This document shows, one piece after another, positions 9,604-17,520 of a DNA stretch of 64,000 bases. The translations under genes were made by a program, and so were the position numbers. Location of the stretch: NCBI GenBank assembly GCA_023459495.1, contig JAEWTL010000118.1:124001-188000 (forward strand), written 5' to 3'. The notes under the pieces are model-generated. The model saw only the letters and a list, made by a program, of their open reading frames with translations. It searched no databases and was not told where the DNA came from. The stretch comes from Bacillota bacterium (GTDB lineage: Bacteria; Bacillota; Clostridia; Christensenellales; SZUA-584). Each line of letters begins with the position of its first letter. Position 1 is the first letter of the stretch.

Positions 9604-11985
9604 CTATTCAATACCCGCCAGCTTCGACGCAGCCTTGACGGCTCCCGCCGCGTCCGCGGCATAGCCATCTGCGCCGATGCTTTTGGCGTATTCTTCTGTA
9701 ACTACTGCACCACCCACGAGCACTTTGGCACGCAGGCTTCGCTCATGGACGAGCTTTATGACGCCCTCCATCTCCCGTGCAGTCGTAGTAATCAGCGCGG
9801 AGAGCGCCACCACGTCCGCGTCCTGCGCCTCCGCTTCCTCCACGATGCGCTGGGCGGGTACGTCCTTTCCAAGGTCGGTTACGGCAAAGCCGTGGTTTTT
9901 TAGCAGCATGGCGACAAGGTTCTTGCCGATGTCGTGGATGTCGCCCCGAACCGTGGCGATCACAACCTTCTTTTTTGCCGAAGCGTCGCCTGATGCCGGG
10001 AAGTGCTTTTCCAGATAATCGAACGCTGCGTGCGCGGCTTCCGCGCTGTAGATCAGCTGCGGCAGAAAGTAGACGCGTTGCTCGTATAGGTCCCCCACTT
10101 TTCTAAGCGCCGGGATGATCCTCTCGTTGATGATCTGCTCCGGCGAAGCGCCAGCCGCCAGCTCCTTATCAATCAGGGCTGTGATGGTTTTTTTTTTGCC
10201 CGTCAATATCGCATCGACGATGTTTTCCGCTTCTTCTTCGCTGATCTGCGTATCGGAGAACCGTCTGATATACTCCGTAAATCCCTCGTCGCGCTCGATA
10301 AGAGCCTCCGCCGCGTGGTAGAGGTCCATCATCAGCGTATCACAGGGATTCATGATCGCCGCGGAGAGGCCGTTCGCCATGGCCATCACGAGGTAGGCGG
10401 AATTGATATATTTGCGTTCCGGCAGGCCGAAAGAACCGTTTGAGATGCCGAGCACCGTGTTGAAACCATTCTTCGTGCACCACTTCACGACCTTCAGCGT
10501 TTCAATCGCGGCACGCGGGTCGGACGAGACCGTCATCACTAGGCCATCCACAAGCATATCCTGTTTGCTGAGGCCTGCAACCCGGATGGTCTCATATGCC
10601 GCCTCGATCTCTGCAATGCGTTCCTCGGCTGTCTTGGGGATACCAGAATCGCCAATGGGCAGCAGAATAAACATGGCATGATACTTCTTTACAATCGGCA
10701 GCAGCTTTGCCAGATGCTCCGCCTTAGTGGATACCGAGTTGACCAGCGCACGGCCTGGGCAGATGCGCAGTGTATTCTCAATGACCTCCATGCGCGAGGA
10801 GTCGATGCAAATAGGCAGCTTGGCTTGCACGGATATCATCTCGATCGACTGCTTCATTAAGGACGCTTCGTCCATCTCAGGCATGCCCACGTTGACGTCG
10901 AGTATGTGCGCACCACAGTCTCGCTGCTCCAGCGCCATGTCGAGCACCTCGTAGAAGTCGCCCGTCTTCAGGGCCTCCTTGAGCTTGGGCTTGCCGGTCG
11001 GGTTGATGCGCTCGCCGATTACACGGAACTGGCGGCCGATATACACCTCGTCCGATACGGACGTGAGCGCCGCAGGCAGCGTTTCCTTCCACAACACAGG
11101 CGAAAGGTTCGAAATCTCCTGCGCGATAGCGCGCACATATTCCGGGTCTGTACCGCAGCACCCGCCGATAAGGTTAGCGCCCGCTTCGCAGAGCGGCTTA
11201 ATATAAGGACGGAACGCGCTGCACGAAAGATCGAAATGCGTTTCACCGTTTTCAATATGAGGCATGCCCGCGTTGGGCTTGACAAGCAGCGGTACGGAGG
11301 ATACCTGTTTCATTGCCGCCACCAGTGAAAGCATCTCAGCCGGGCCGGTGGAGCAGTTCAGTCCTACAACGTCCGCGCCCGCGCTGATGAGCGTGATGGC
11401 CGCGGCGGCAGGCGTCGTACCGGTCAATGTGCGCCCGTGTTCGTCGAATGTCATGCTGGCTACAACGGGCAGATTGCACGCTTCCTTGGCGGCTATCACA
11501 GCCGCGCGTGTCTCCTGTATATCGATCATCGTCTCGATGACGATAAAGTCCACGCCGCCTTCCACAAGTGCGCGAACCTGACGCTTGTAAATATCCACGA
11601 CCTGCTCGAACTGCAGGTCTCCGAGCGGCGCGAGGAAAGAACCGGTGGTGCTAATATCCCCACCGACGAACGCGCGGTCACCTGCGACCTCCGCGGTCAG
11701 ACGCGCAAGCTCCGCATTGATGCGGTGCATATCTGCGCCCGCACCAAAATCCTGCAGTTTAAACTCGTTTGCCCCCATGGTGAAGGTATAGATGGCACGC
11801 GTGCCCGCATCGATGTACTGTTGCTGGACCTCGCGAAGTACCTCCGGGTGCTCCAGCGCATACAGCTCCGGACAGATTCCCGGCATCATGCCGTTCTGCT
11901 GCAGAGCGGTACCTGTCGCGCCATCCAGCAGCATAATGCGAGTCTTCAGATATTCGAGAAATGTCAGCCCGTCAATCCTTTTCAC
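9604..11985 (-). CDS. metH: Cobalamin-dependent methionine synthase, without reactivation domain
   Basis: Transfers a methyl group from methyl-tetrahydrofolate via cobalamin to homocysteine. Of the four MetH modules, three are present in 793 residues: homocysteine-binding barrel (about 10-295, zinc ligands Cys211, Cys276, Cys277), pterin-binding barrel (about 320-560, starting VIGERINPTG), and the B12 cap plus cobalamin domain (about 575-793, DIHDIGKN with lower-axial His684). The fourth, SAM-dependent reactivation domain is missing and is encoded by the preceding gene. The GTG start at 11985 directly follows that gene's stop codon with GGGAG upstream, so the two are translationally coupled. 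Split MetH of this kind is known from other anaerobes such as Thermotoga. Confidence 0.95.
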   Translation of the reverse strand: MKRIDGLTFLEYLKTRIMLLDGATGTALQQNGMMPGICPELYALEHPEVLREVQQQYIDAGTRAIYTFTMGANEFKLQDFGAGADMHRINAELARLTAEVAGDRAFVGGDISTTGSFLAPLGDLQFEQVVDIYKRQVRALVEGGVDFIVIETMIDIQETRAAVIAAKEACNLPVVASMTFDEHGRTLTGTTPAAAAITLISAGADVVGLNCSTGPAEMLSLVAAMKQVSSVPLLVKPNAGMPHIENGETHFDLSCSAFRPYIKPLCEAGANLIGGCCGTDPEYVRAIAQEISNLSPVLWKETLPAALTSVSDEVYIGRQFRVIGERINPTGKPKLKEALKTGDFYEVLDMALEQRDCGAHILDVNVGMPEMDEASLMKQSIEMISVQAKLPICIDSSRMEVIENTLRICPGRALVNSVSTKAEHLAKLLPIVKKYHAMFILLPIGDSGIPKTAEERIAEIEAAYETIRVAGLSKQDMLVDGLVMTVSSDPRAAIETLKVVKWCTKNGFNTVLGISNGSFGLPERKYINSAYLVMAMANGLSAAIMNPCDTLMMDLYHAAEALIERDEGFTEYIRRFSDTQISEEEAENIVDAILTGKKKTITALIDKELAAGASPEQIINERIIPALRKVGDLYEQRVYFLPQLIYSAEAAHAAFDYLEKHFPASGDASAKKKVVIATVRGDIHDIGKNLVAMLLKNHGFAVTDLGKDVPAQRIVEEAEAQDADVVALSALITTTAREMEGVIKLVHERSLRAKVLVGGAVVTEEYAKSIGADGYAADAAGAVKAASKLAGIE

Positions 11986-12585
11986 CTATTCCACTCCCGC
12001 AACCGCGATCACCGATTTTTCCGGTGACAGCAAAAATTTATCATTGATATGCACGCCAAGCGTTTCCATACTCAGCATGTCGTAAAAGACTTTTTGCCAA
12101 CGGATATCCAGGTCTCCATAGCCCGCACTGAATCTGTGCTTTGTGAGATGCTGCCCCGTACGTTTCAAACCGGCGTTTTTTCGCTCCATGATGACGTCCA
12201 GTACGCCGTCCACACACTCCGAGGCATAGGCATCAAATACAATGGCCTTAAGCCCTTCCCCGGTGCGGATTGCTGTGGATATGGTATCCACAGCGCGCTG
12301 CGGAATCGTCGCGCACATCAGATATGTTGCGGTGCTATCCTTCAGCATCTTCGTCAACAGCTGTGATTCGACCGCCTGTCCGCCGATCTCCACGATATCG
12401 TCTCCGCTTATGGCAAGGCTGCACACCTTTGCCCGTCCCTTTGCAAAAAACGCGGACTGGGCCTGCGCAATCAGCGCATCAATGTCCGCGTCGAGACCTG
12501 CAGGGAATGTCGCTTTTTGCGAACCTAACCTCCGCATGATCGTTTTTTTGTCGGGTACGAACGAAATAACCGGAAATTCCTCCAT
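11986..12585 (-). CDS. Stand-alone methionine synthase reactivation-domain protein
   Basis: A 199-residue protein matching the SAM-binding activation domain of MetH, including the motif RFSAGYGDL at about residues 153-161 that contacts SAM. Its likely role is reductive remethylation of oxidised cob(II)alamin on the MetH protein encoded directly downstream. The ATG at 12585 was preferred because GAGGTG lies five bases upstream; a GTG two codons earlier has no SD. It leads the metH transcript from a promoter that faces metF, so both genes are likely expressed together as a complete enzyme. Confidence 0.87.
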   Translation of the reverse strand: MEEFPVISFVPDKKTIMRRLGSQKATFPAGLDADIDALIAQAQSAFFAKGRAKVCSLAISGDDIVEIGGQAVESQLLTKMLKDSTATYLMCATIPQRAVDTISTAIRTGEGLKAIVFDAYASECVDGVLDVIMERKNAGLKRTGQHLTKHRFSAGYGDLDIRWQKVFYDMLSMETLGVHINDKFLLSPEKSVIAVAGVE

Positions 12586-12601
12586 AAGCACCTCAGGGGA
12601 T

Positions 12602-12630
12602 ATGATACACTACTTGATTTGAAGTTTCAA
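12602..12630 (-). promoter_or_regulatory. Promoter of the split metH operon
   Basis: Minus-strand TTGAAA (12625-12630), 17-base spacer, TATCAT (12602-12607), only about 17 bases ahead of the ATG at 12585. Back-to-back with the metF promoter. Confidence 0.7.
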
Positions 12631-12634
12631 CCTC

Positions 12635-12663
12635 TTGAAAAAAACCCTCTGCTATGGTTAAAT
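12635..12663 (+). promoter_or_regulatory. metF promoter
   Basis: TTGAAA (12635-12640), 17-base spacer, TTAAAT (12658-12663). The start site near 12670 precedes the GTGAGG SD of metF. No SAM riboswitch or T-box fits in the roughly 100-base space. Confidence 0.7.
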
Positions 12664-12688
12664 GGTCAAAACAATTGTGAGGTCAATT

Positions 12689-13552
12689 ATGGAACTGCTG
12701 GACAGGCTCCGCAGCGCGGACAATCTGTTTTCGTTTGAATTTTTCCCGCCTAAAAAGGACATGCCAATCGAAAGTGTATTTGAGGCAATGTCGAAGCTTG
12801 CCGCATTTTCTCCCGCCTTTGTCAGCGTTACCTACGGTGCTGGCGGCAGCAGCCGGGATCGCACCATCGAGATTGCATCATACGTAAAAAATACGCTTCA
12901 TATGGAAGCCATTGCACACCTGACCTGCGTCGATGCGGCGCCGGAGCAGATCGAACAAACGTTAGCGACATTGAAGGTAAACGGGATCTGCAACGTGCTT
13001 GCGCTGCGCGGCGATGTTCCGGAGGGCATGGACCATACGCAGGCCTTTCGGCACTACCGGCATGCCAGTGACCTGATCTCCGACATTAAAAAGAGCGGCG
13101 GTTTCACAATTGCCGCCGCCGCATATCCTGAGCTGCACGTGGAAAGCGAAAATCATGAGGATGACATCGCTTCCCTACGCATTAAAGAAGAAGCCGGTGC
13201 GGATTTTTTCATCACGCAGCTCTGCTTTGACCGTCATGCAATCGTGGATTTTTATGAGCGGGCAGATAAGGCGGGCGTAAAAGCGCCTGTGGTCACGGGT
13301 ATCATGCCGATCCGGAATCCCAAGCAGATCATCCGCATGGCGCTGCTCTCGGCCTGTTCCATTCCTGCGTCCTTGAGCCGCATCATCTGTCGTTACGGCG
13401 AAAACGAAGAATGTTTTGCTGAAGCGGGAATCGAATACGCGATTAACGAGATTACATATTTAAAAGAGAATGGTATCAACAAGTTCCATCTTTATACGAT
13501 GAACAGAGCCGAGACCGTCTCACGCATCCTTACCGGCAGCAATCTCGCATAA
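12689..13552 (+). CDS. metF: Methylenetetrahydrofolate reductase
   Basis: Reduces 5,10-methylene-THF to 5-methyl-THF, the methyl donor for MetH encoded divergently. The 287-residue protein has the family start (FSFEFFPPK near residue 15, with the catalytic Glu), TYGAGGSSRDRT, the flavin-binding ALRGDVP segment and the FFITQLCFD strand. ATG 12689 follows GTGAGG by six bases; an in-frame ATG at 12662 overlaps the -10 box and is rejected. The gene ends two bases before the stop of a convergent GGDEF gene. A short (non-eukaryotic) MetF of this kind often works with a partner iron-sulfur protein in anaerobes, which is not present here. Confidence 0.95.
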   Translation: MELLDRLRSADNLFSFEFFPPKKDMPIESVFEAMSKLAAFSPAFVSVTYGAGGSSRDRTIEIASYVKNTLHMEAIAHLTCVDAAPEQIEQTLATLKVNGICNVLALRGDVPEGMDHTQAFRHYRHASDLISDIKKSGGFTIAAAAYPELHVESENHEDDIASLRIKEEAGADFFITQLCFDRHAIVDFYERADKAGVKAPVVTGIMPIRNPKQIIRMALLSACSIPASLSRIICRYGENEECFAEAGIEYAINEITYLKENGINKFHLYTMNRAETVSRILTGSNLA

Positions 13553-13554
13553 AA

Positions 13555-15039
13555 TTATCGTGGCTTGCTGCTCTTTACCCGGTACATCTCCATATCGGCC
13601 ACAGAGACCAGCGTTTGCGCGGTCTCCCCTGCGATGAATTCCGCCTGTTTGAAACCAAAGCTCATCGTTATACCGTCCGATCCTCCCACCAGACGCTTTC
13701 CGGCTTCCTGGCTGATCTGTACGGCGAGCGTGGATGCCTGACCCGCTGTATGCTCCGGCAAAATCAACACGAACTCATCGCCGCCCAAACGGCACACTTT
13801 GCCGGGTTCAGACACATATTTTTTCAGCACGGCGGCGACCGACTGGATCATTGCATCGCCCGCGCCATGCCCCCACGTATCGTTGATATGCTTTAATCCG
13901 TCGATATCCGCAAAGCAAACCGTCAGCGGCGTTCCGCGCTGGCGGCACTGCGCATACATGGTTTCCAGATAGTCGAGTCCGGCACGCCGGTTGGATAATC
14001 CTGTCAGCGCGTCCGTATTGGCCATGGCGTCCAGTCTGCGCTGCGCCTTCACATACGCCGTATTGTCCACGATAATGGTGGAGATGATGCCCTGACCACG
14101 GCTGCCGCACACCGTATGCGTCACATCAAAATACCGGCCGCGCCCATCCGCTATCGTTTCGCGCGTTACCCGGCCCCGGAGATTTTTCCCCAGCTCGTCC
14201 GTCAATTGAAGTTTGCTTTCCTTACCAAATATACGCTGATATGCGCTGTTGCTGTAGAGCAGTGCGCGCGATGCCGCGTTCCACACCGCAATGCCTTGTT
14301 CCAGCGCCTCAACGCCACGGTACAGCACGACGCGCGACGAGTCCGGTATATCGGGTGACAGCGCGGCGTACAGCGAAACAAAACGGCTCAGCCGTTCACG
14401 GTGGCTGTCGTCCGGCGCTTTGTCAAAAAAGTATACCGCAACGCCTTTTGTACCCAGCGTTTTGGTATACGGGAATACCGCAATATCCGACGCGCCTTTG
14501 GTTTGCTGCAGCTGCTGTGTTTCCGCCTCGAGATTCGACAAGAAATCAGAACGAAGCACTGGTATGCTCACGCTTCTGCGACTGCGCCACTCTTCGCGCA
14601 GCACATACCGCTGGGTCCTTGCTTCGTACAGCGCAGCGCAGTAAGCTCCGGCGCTCTGGCCTGTAAGCCGGAGGAATTCCGCTGAGGCGCGGGCCCTGTC
14701 CGGCCCGGTAAACAGCACACAGAGGTCTTCGCTGCGCAGAGAATCGGCTTCATCCAACAACGAGGTAAACGCAATCAGACGCGCATCCTTGCCGCCGTAG
14801 CGCACGTCCGTCTCCTTAAACTCTGCAAGAAGCGCCCTCTGTCCCAGCATGACACGCGCGCATTTTACCGAAGGGTCATTGGACTGTACCGGCGAATCGT
14901 AAAAGTTCTGTCCCTGTATCAACCCGCCATTTTCTGCGGCTGTGTTGGCATACAGGATCAGCGCGGTTTTTCGGTCCGCAACGATTACCGGCATGGGCAG
15001 CTCCATCATATATTCAGGTTTTATCCGTTCATCAGGCAT
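13555..15039 (-). CDS. PAS-like/GGDEF diguanylate cyclase
   Basis: A 494-residue soluble protein. The C-terminal roughly 165 residues are a GGDEF domain with the intact signature RLGGDEF, the start motif DALTGLSNRR and the metal-binding DIDGLKHIND, so c-di-GMP synthesis is likely. The usual RxxD inhibitory site five residues before GGDEF is absent (EPGK at that place), so product inhibition may be lost. N-terminal and central regions look PAS-like (MPVIVADRKTALILYAN and IAVWNAASRALLYSN). No membrane segment is seen. ATG 15039 follows GAGGT. The input signal is unknown. Confidence 0.88.
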   Translation of the reverse strand: MPDERIKPEYMMELPMPVIVADRKTALILYANTAAENGGLIQGQNFYDSPVQSNDPSVKCARVMLGQRALLAEFKETDVRYGGKDARLIAFTSLLDEADSLRSEDLCVLFTGPDRARASAEFLRLTGQSAGAYCAALYEARTQRYVLREEWRSRRSVSIPVLRSDFLSNLEAETQQLQQTKGASDIAVFPYTKTLGTKGVAVYFFDKAPDDSHRERLSRFVSLYAALSPDIPDSSRVVLYRGVEALEQGIAVWNAASRALLYSNSAYQRIFGKESKLQLTDELGKNLRGRVTRETIADGRGRYFDVTHTVCGSRGQGIISTIIVDNTAYVKAQRRLDAMANTDALTGLSNRRAGLDYLETMYAQCRQRGTPLTVCFADIDGLKHINDTWGHGAGDAMIQSVAAVLKKYVSEPGKVCRLGGDEFVLILPEHTAGQASTLAVQISQEAGKRLVGGSDGITMSFGFKQAEFIAGETAQTLVSVADMEMYRVKSSKPR

Positions 15040-15180
15040 CTGTCATACCTCAGAAACTGCCGTATTGTGAGTTCGCAATGCAATTATACCCTGCATATGT
15101 TAAAAAAATTGACGAACAGCGCGACGTAATTGCGCGAAAAATGCGGCGAAACAAATGCCCTCACCAACGATCCACCAGCA

Positions 15181-15315
15181 TTATACGTTGCCGCGTTTTG
15201 CGGATTGCTTTTTCACCGTTCGGTTTTGATTTTGGTTCTCCTCCGCCAACGTTGTCTGACCGTTGCTCTTCTGCTTGCGAATTCTTTTCTTATCGATCTG
15301 GCTGTCTTTGGGCAT
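15181..15315 (-). CDS. Small Lys/Gln/Asn-rich protein, 44 aa
   Basis: A short gene beginning MPKDSQIDKKRIRKQK and ending at TAA 15181. It has a strong GGAGGG seven bases before the ATG at 15315, which is the main reason to call it. The product is basic, hydrophilic, without cysteine or membrane segment, and rich in Lys, Gln and Asn. Such composition is seen in small spore or nucleic-acid-associated proteins, but I recognise no family. It stands alone between a GGDEF gene and an EFR1-type gene. Confidence 0.6.
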   Translation of the reverse strand: MPKDSQIDKKRIRKQKSNGQTTLAEENQNQNRTVKKQSAKRGNV

Positions 15316-15674
15316 ATTGCTCCCTCCTTCTGATAAAATTGATTATTTCCCCGCGAAGTTCTCTTTATTCTTTTGGCTGCGCCGTCTATAAAATTATGGT
15401 ATAATAGCTCATGTACAGGTTTGCGCAGAAGGATTCCTGCTGTATCCATGAAGGCTGAGAATCACATTTTTCGACAAAAAGTCTTTCCCGGGTTGTATTA
15501 TCCGGCATGGCAGAATATCATATAATGGACGCACGGTAGCTGGGATTACAAGCAATGTTGGAATAGTATAAAGTTTAAAATAGCACAAGTGACACAACGC
15601 TTCAGAGAGGAGGACCAACCAAAAAAAAGACCTGAAGTTTATGAATTGAATATATTTGATCTTTGAGGTGTAAC
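15316..15674. other. Intergenic region, 359 bases, no gene recognised
   Basis: Contains an extended -10 (TGGTATAAT, ending 15405) and the promoter at 15493-15521, both on the plus strand, plus an SD-like GAGGAGG near 15608 that is not followed by a start codon at usable distance. The long leader this implies for the 15675 gene shows no riboswitch motif I know. Confidence 0.5.
15493..15521 (+). promoter_or_regulatory. Putative promoter of the EFR1-type gene
   Basis: TTGTAT (15493-15498), 17 bases, TATCAT (15516-15521), immediately followed by an overlapping TATAAT. Leader of about 145 bases to the ATG. Confidence 0.5.
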
Positions 15675-16637
15675 ATGCAATCCGCAATCATTTATGTTTT
15701 TTCCGGTACCTTCAACACACTCAAGGCTGCCCGTATGATTGGCGACGCGCTGCAAAAGCGCGGCGTTCATGCGCGCGTCTGTGAAGTAAAACTACCCCTG
15801 GAGGCTCTGCCCTCGCCCGAAGGATATGACATCGTCGGCTTCGGATACCCGGTACATGCATTCAACGCGCCGGAGGTTTTTATTCAGTTTGTTCGCCAAC
15901 TTTCGGCAAGTACGCAGCGCGCTTTCATATTTAAAACGTCGGGAGAGCCCTTTCCTCTTAACACCGCGTCTTCGGGTATGCTTTACCGTATGCTCAGGCG
16001 CAAAGGCTACGACGTTACACTCGATATGCACATGCTGATGCCGTACAACGTCATGTTCCGCTACAAGGACTCACTGGCGAAGCAGATGTACTTGTATACG
16101 GAGGCACAAAGCCGCATGCTCGCATTACGTATCGCCAACGGTGAACGCGACGACATCCGGTTCAGCATCCGACACACCATCGTTTCAGTTCTGCTCCGCA
16201 TCGAATGGCTGGCGCCCAAGGTCAACAGCCCGTTGTGTTCGGCCAACATGAAAAAGTGCACGATGTGCGGACGCTGTGTGCAGATGTGCCCCACGAAAAA
16301 TATCCGAATCAAGGATGAAAAGATTCATTTTGACGGACAATGCGCGTTGTGTATGCGCTGTACGATGTTCTGCCCGCAGGACGCCATCCGCTTTGGCATC
16401 CTGCATCCCTGGAAGGTCAACGGTGGCTATAACTTTAAGCGTCTGCTGGCCGACCCGAGCATCCCGTCGGATTTTGTCCGCGAGGACACCAAGGGGTACT
16501 TCCGGCTTTTCAGGAAGTACTACCGTAATGCCGACGCCGCGCTGTCCAAATACGGCATCCGCGTGGGGTTCCCGGACAAAGCCGCACCTTCAGATGATTT
16601 CGGTGACGAGCCGTATGCGGGTGATATGAGAGCGTAA
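15675..16637 (+). CDS. EFR1-type flavodoxin-like/ferredoxin protein
   Basis: A 320-residue redox protein. The N-terminal roughly 160 residues are flavodoxin-like, starting with IIYVFSGTFNTLKAA, the FMN phosphate-loop equivalent, and VGFGYPVHAFNAP. Residues about 190-250 hold two [4Fe-4S] motifs of the CxxCxxCxxxCP type (KKCTMCGRCVQMCP and GQCALCMRCTMFCP). It is likely a cytosolic electron carrier; partner unknown. ATG 15675 has GAGGTG just upstream; an in-frame TTG four codons earlier is less likely. The next gene, a QW-repeat protein, starts 13 bases downstream on the same strand, so the two may act together. Confidence 0.85.
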   Translation: MQSAIIYVFSGTFNTLKAARMIGDALQKRGVHARVCEVKLPLEALPSPEGYDIVGFGYPVHAFNAPEVFIQFVRQLSASTQRAFIFKTSGEPFPLNTASSGMLYRMLRRKGYDVTLDMHMLMPYNVMFRYKDSLAKQMYLYTEAQSRMLALRIANGERDDIRFSIRHTIVSVLLRIEWLAPKVNSPLCSANMKKCTMCGRCVQMCPTKNIRIKDEKIHFDGQCALCMRCTMFCPQDAIRFGILHPWKVNGGYNFKRLLADPSIPSDFVREDTKGYFRLFRKYYRNADAALSKYGIRVGFPDKAAPSDDFGDEPYAGDMRA

Positions 16638-16650
16638 CGCAGTTTTAAAT

Positions 16651-17520
16651 ATGGAGCAAGAAGGATATAAAAACAGCAAAAGGGCCACAGAAATACTTGC
16701 CCAGCAGCAAAGCGATGGTATGTGGGGCTTGTTTCATTCATGCGCTGTTCCAAACAGAAAAAGCTATACCACAGAGCAGGCATTGCGAAAGCTGGAAGCG
16801 CTGGGATACACGATTGAGGACAGCTGTATTCAAAGTACAATAGCTGCCCTGCACGATTGTCTGACTGGCAAACGGCAGCTGCCCGACCGCCGTGAAAAGT
16901 CCCATGACTGGGATGCATTTACAGATCTCATGCTGGCGGCTTGGGTCCGCCGTTTCACCGATGGGTCGGACGCTGCCAACCGTATCGCCGGCATGTGGGG
17001 CGCGGTGGTCTCCTCCGCGTTCCGCAGCGATTCTTACAATCATGAAGCGTATCTGGCCGCTTATCGTCAGACGTTTGGCCGTCCGGCGAAGGGCAGTCGG
17101 CTGGTCGACTTCGTTACATTCTATCAGGTGTCATTGATACGCGATCAATTGGACACGGTTACCGAGAACCGCGTGTTGGAACATATCCTGCGCAGTGAAG
17201 CCGGCATCTACTATCTGGGCTGGCCGCACCCTGCGGCGCAGCTTCCCGATGCGTTTATGTCGCTGCAGGCTTCCCGCTATCTGTCCGTGCTCGAATTGCT
17301 GTCCGGATACCGACAGAGTCGCCACCAGCTGCAGTTCGCTGCCGACTGGCTCCTCAGCCACCAAAATGCCGATGAAACATGGGACATGGGCGTATCCGCG
17401 GCAGACCAAGTAATATTCCCACTTTCCGACTCATGGCGGGACAAGCACTGCCGCATTGCGGACTGCACATACCGTATCAGCAAAATCGTCGAGGCGTTTA
17501 CCGGGTCCGTTTCATCCTGA
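16651..17520 (+). CDS. QW-motif (terpene-cyclase-like toroid) protein of unknown function
   Basis: A 289-residue protein that I cannot assign to a known enzyme. Near the N-terminus ([12 protein letters not shown]) and near the C-terminus ([15 protein letters not shown]) it has sequences like the QW repeats of squalene/hopene cyclases and prenyltransferase alpha-toroids. It is less than half the length of a hopene cyclase and has no DxDD acid motif, so cyclase activity is not predicted. No signal peptide or membrane segment. The SD is weak. It follows the EFR1-type gene by 13 bases, and its last 23 bases overlap the end of convergent copA. Confidence 0.7.
   Translation: MEQEGYKNSKRATEILAQQQSDGMWGLFHSCAVPNRKSYTTEQALRKLEALGYTIEDSCIQSTIAALHDCLTGKRQLPDRREKSHDWDAFTDLMLAAWVRRFTDGSDAANRIAGMWGAVVSSAFRSDSYNHEAYLAAYRQTFGRPAKGSRLVDFVTFYQVSLIRDQLDTVTENRVLEHILRSEAGIYYLGWPHPAAQLPDAFMSLQASRYLSVLELLSGYRQSRHQLQFAADWLLSHQNADETWDMGVSAADQVIFPLSDSWRDKHCRIADCTYRISKIVEAFTGSVSS

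Noticed and set aside
11100..11120. GGTTCGAAATC resembling a tRNA T-arm
   Set aside because: Lies inside metH coding sequence and has no matching acceptor or anticodon stems.
12592..12688. SAM riboswitch or T-box in front of metF/metH
   Set aside because: The space is filled by two back-to-back promoters and shows no aptamer or terminator stem; the same holds for the short region upstream of metY.
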